5,288 nucleotides of DNA from assembly GCA_903923795.1 (NCBI GenBank), contig CAIXYX010000041.1, positions 1-5,288 on the forward strand, written 5' to 3'. The position numbers were made by a program, and so were the translations under genes. The notes beneath the pieces were generated by a model. That model did no database searches. It was not told where the DNA came from and saw nothing but the letters and a program-made list of their open reading frames with translations. Positions 4,306-5,288 of this stretch are shown in pieces (positions within the stretch are counted from its first letter, which is position 1; each line of letters opens with the position of its first letter). This DNA comes from an uncultured Microcaldota archaeon. GTDB taxonomy: Archaea; Micrarchaeota; Micrarchaeia; Anstonellales; Anstonellaceae.

Positions 4306-4707
4306 TCAGGCCGTTTTTTTACCTTTCTTCGCCCTGCCGCTCCATTTCCACCAATAAATCGCCGAAGTCGGCACACTTAATTCTCGTGAAATCTCCTTGG
4401 CGGTTTTTTTCGCATGCAGAAGTTCGAGCGCTTTCTGCTTTTTCTTTTCCGGATATTTCGCAGGCCGCCCGGCTCTGTTTCCCTCGACCAAAATGCGCAC
4501 ACCAACTCCATTCAGCGCGTCTTTCACTTTCTGCGGCACTGTCTTGTAAATGCCGGAGCTGATGAAAATCTCTTTCACTTCCGTCTGGTCGATGAGCCTC
4601 AAGAAAAGCTGCCTGCTGGGCTTTGTCTTTATGCACACTACCGTCTCATGGCGGTGCGCGGCTATCTCCTGCCACATCTCAAGGCGGGTTCCACGCAGAT
4701 TCCACAT
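4306..4707 (-). CDS. Small protein with resolvase-like GRP/helix-turn-helix C-terminus
   Basis: 133 residues. GGAGG (4722-4718) stands 10 bases before ATG 4707 and supports that start. Residues about 22-76 look alpha/beta (ETVVCIKTKPSRQLFLRLID, VKEIFISSGIY, KDALNGVGVRILVEG). Residues 80-84 are GRPAK, followed by a helix-turn-helix (about 87-121, KKKQKALELLHAKKTAKEIS, then VPTSAIYWW) and a Lys-rich tail (KKGKKTA). The GRP plus HTH arrangement is like the DNA-binding end of Hin-type serine recombinases, but the catalytic domain of those enzymes is absent. The N-terminal half and the spacing to the HTH recall the archaeal DUF1699 family; this is a resemblance from memory and unconfirmed. It is probably a DNA-binding regulator. 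It lies 55 bases downstream of another minus-strand gene, probably in the same transcript. Confidence 0.75.
   Translation of the reverse strand: MWNLRGTRLEMWQEIAAHRHETVVCIKTKPSRQLFLRLIDQTEVKEIFISSGIYKTVPQKVKDALNGVGVRILVEGNRAGRPAKYPEKKKQKALELLHAKKTAKEISRELSVPTSAIYWWKWSGRAKKGKKTA
4314..4320 (+). terminator. T7 tract, probable terminator for endonuclease III
   Basis: Seven T on the + strand, 28 bases after the endonuclease III stop codon, with only weak G/C pairing before them. The tract lies inside the 3' end of the convergent gene, where its complement encodes part of the Lys-rich tail (GKKTA). The coding sequence thus seems to double as the opposing gene's terminator. Confidence 0.45.
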
Positions 4708-4717
4708 AGACTGATGG

Positions 4718-4722
4718 CCTCC
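4718..4722 (-). promoter_or_regulatory. Shine-Dalgarno GGAGG of the GRP/HTH gene
   Basis: Read on the minus strand, GGAGG lies 10 bases before ATG 4707, a slightly long spacing. It falls in the 55-base gap after the upstream gene's stop at 4763. No TATA-like box or terminator is visible in that gap, which supports one transcript for both genes. Confidence 0.45.
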
Positions 4723-4762
4723 ATCTTATTGTCCGGCCCGTGCCCACTGCCTGCTGCGCTCT

Positions 4763-5288
4763 TTATTTCTTCTTCAGGCTCTCGAGGAATTTGGAGCCTC
4801 GTCCGGCAGGTTGTTCGCCCAGTGATTTGACAATTGGCAGGGCATCCGCAACAGCCTTTTCGTCAACGCCGAATTCGGTTGCCGCCCATTTCGCGTCCAA
4901 GTGCGCCCGCCACGCCAAGAATGCCGGCCCCCACACTTGCGCGGGCAGAGGGGGATTCTTCGCCTCCATCCTAATCTTCTCAAACAGTATTTTCGACGGA
5001 TTGCTCAAGCCGTGTTTTTTCGGCTGCAGCGGATTGAGCACGCTCAACTGCTCCTCATTAGGCTCTGCCAAAACAGCCGGCATGGCGCCATAGCTTTTAC
5101 GCGCATCCGCATGCATGCAAGTGTAATACCATTGCAGGAGCCGATAGACTATCGCGCCTGCCTCATCCACAGCGGCGCGGCGGTGCTTCTGCCTTCGTTT
5201 GAATAATTTGAGCTCGAGCTCCTCGTCCATGACAAGATTTCCCTTCACTTTCTTCGCATAGCCGGCATCCACCGCGCTTTTTTGCAGG
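4763..5288 (-). CDS. Unrecognised basic protein (5' end beyond the window)
   Basis: The minus-strand frame is open from the right edge to TAA at 4763-4765 and gives 174 residues. Internal starts exist (GTG 5272, ATG 5230), but the frame continues upstream without a stop, so the true start may be outside. A very basic cluster (KLFKRRQKHRR) comes first, then a likely helix (AAVDEAGAIVYRLLQWYYTC). A Pro/Lys-rich centre (LNPLQPKKHGLSNPSKILFE, NPPLPAQVWGP) follows, then Trp-containing helices (AFLAWRAHLDAKWAATEFGV) and a Lys-rich end (SLKKK). There is no membrane segment and only one Cys. I recognise no family. The basic patch and its partner downstream, a putative DNA-binding HTH protein, suggest nucleic-acid contact, but that is inference. 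Confidence 0.65.
   Translation of the reverse strand, partial: LQKSAVDAGYAKKVKGNLVMDEELELKLFKRRQKHRRAAVDEAGAIVYRLLQWYYTCMHADARKSYGAMPAVLAEPNEEQLSVLNPLQPKKHGLSNPSKILFEKIRMEAKNPPLPAQVWGPAFLAWRAHLDAKWAATEFGVDEKAVADALPIVKSLGEQPAGRGSKFLESLKKK

Noticed and set aside
4414..4830. A + strand frame opposite the GRP/HTH gene
   Set aside because: It lies antisense to a frame with a clear HTH and a GGAGG ribosome site, and runs across the gap into the next gene; no domain is visible.

Overview
The window looks archaeal. It encodes a free-standing archaeal-type alpha-NAC (NAC domain plus UBA domain), a type II methionine aminopeptidase without a bacterial-type counterpart, and a HAD phosphatase closest to the archaeal TIGR02253-like group. 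TATA-like boxes sit about 25 bases before plausible starts, GGTG/GGAGG-type Shine-Dalgarno sites are present, and transcripts appear to end on T-runs. Small compact genes, several unrecognised proteins and moderately high GC would suit a DPANN-type lineage such as Micrarchaeota or Diapherotrites, but that placement is a guess from style, not from a marker gene.

Layout, left to right. (1) The 3' end of an unrecognised + strand gene (to 217) overlaps the start of the alpha-NAC gene (214-546) in an ATGA junction. A T-rich terminator follows, then about 140 bases holding two hairpins behind a TATA-like box, possibly a small RNA. (2) A minus-strand gene (751-1422) encodes a cysteine-free, single-pass membrane-anchored protein of unknown function, in DNA visibly poorer in GC than its neighbours. 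(3) A divergent promoter region (1429-1539) leads to a + strand HAD hydrolase (1540-2322) with an in-frame 21-base duplication at its motif III lysine. (4) A gene-free, very G/C-rich 260-base spacer carries two strong hairpins and a run of 12 G. (5) Methionine aminopeptidase (2585-3583), with a short repeat-built acidic N-terminal extension, is followed after 49 bases by endonuclease III (3633-4286). (6) Converging on these from the right are two minus-strand genes, probably one transcript: an unrecognised basic protein running off the right edge (4763 to beyond 5288), then a small protein with an alpha/beta-looking N-terminal half and a resolvase-like GRP plus helix-turn-helix C-terminal half (4306-4707).

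Functionally, alpha-NAC and methionine aminopeptidase both act on nascent chains at the ribosome exit, and endonuclease III repairs oxidised pyrimidines. The HAD enzyme, the anchored protein and the two right-hand minus-strand genes cannot be tied to a pathway from sequence. No mobile element, CRISPR array, tRNA or rRNA was seen. No clearly new system is evident. The most promising leads are the right-hand minus-strand gene pair, the hairpin/G-run spacer at 2340-2450 and the possible small RNA at about 655-718.
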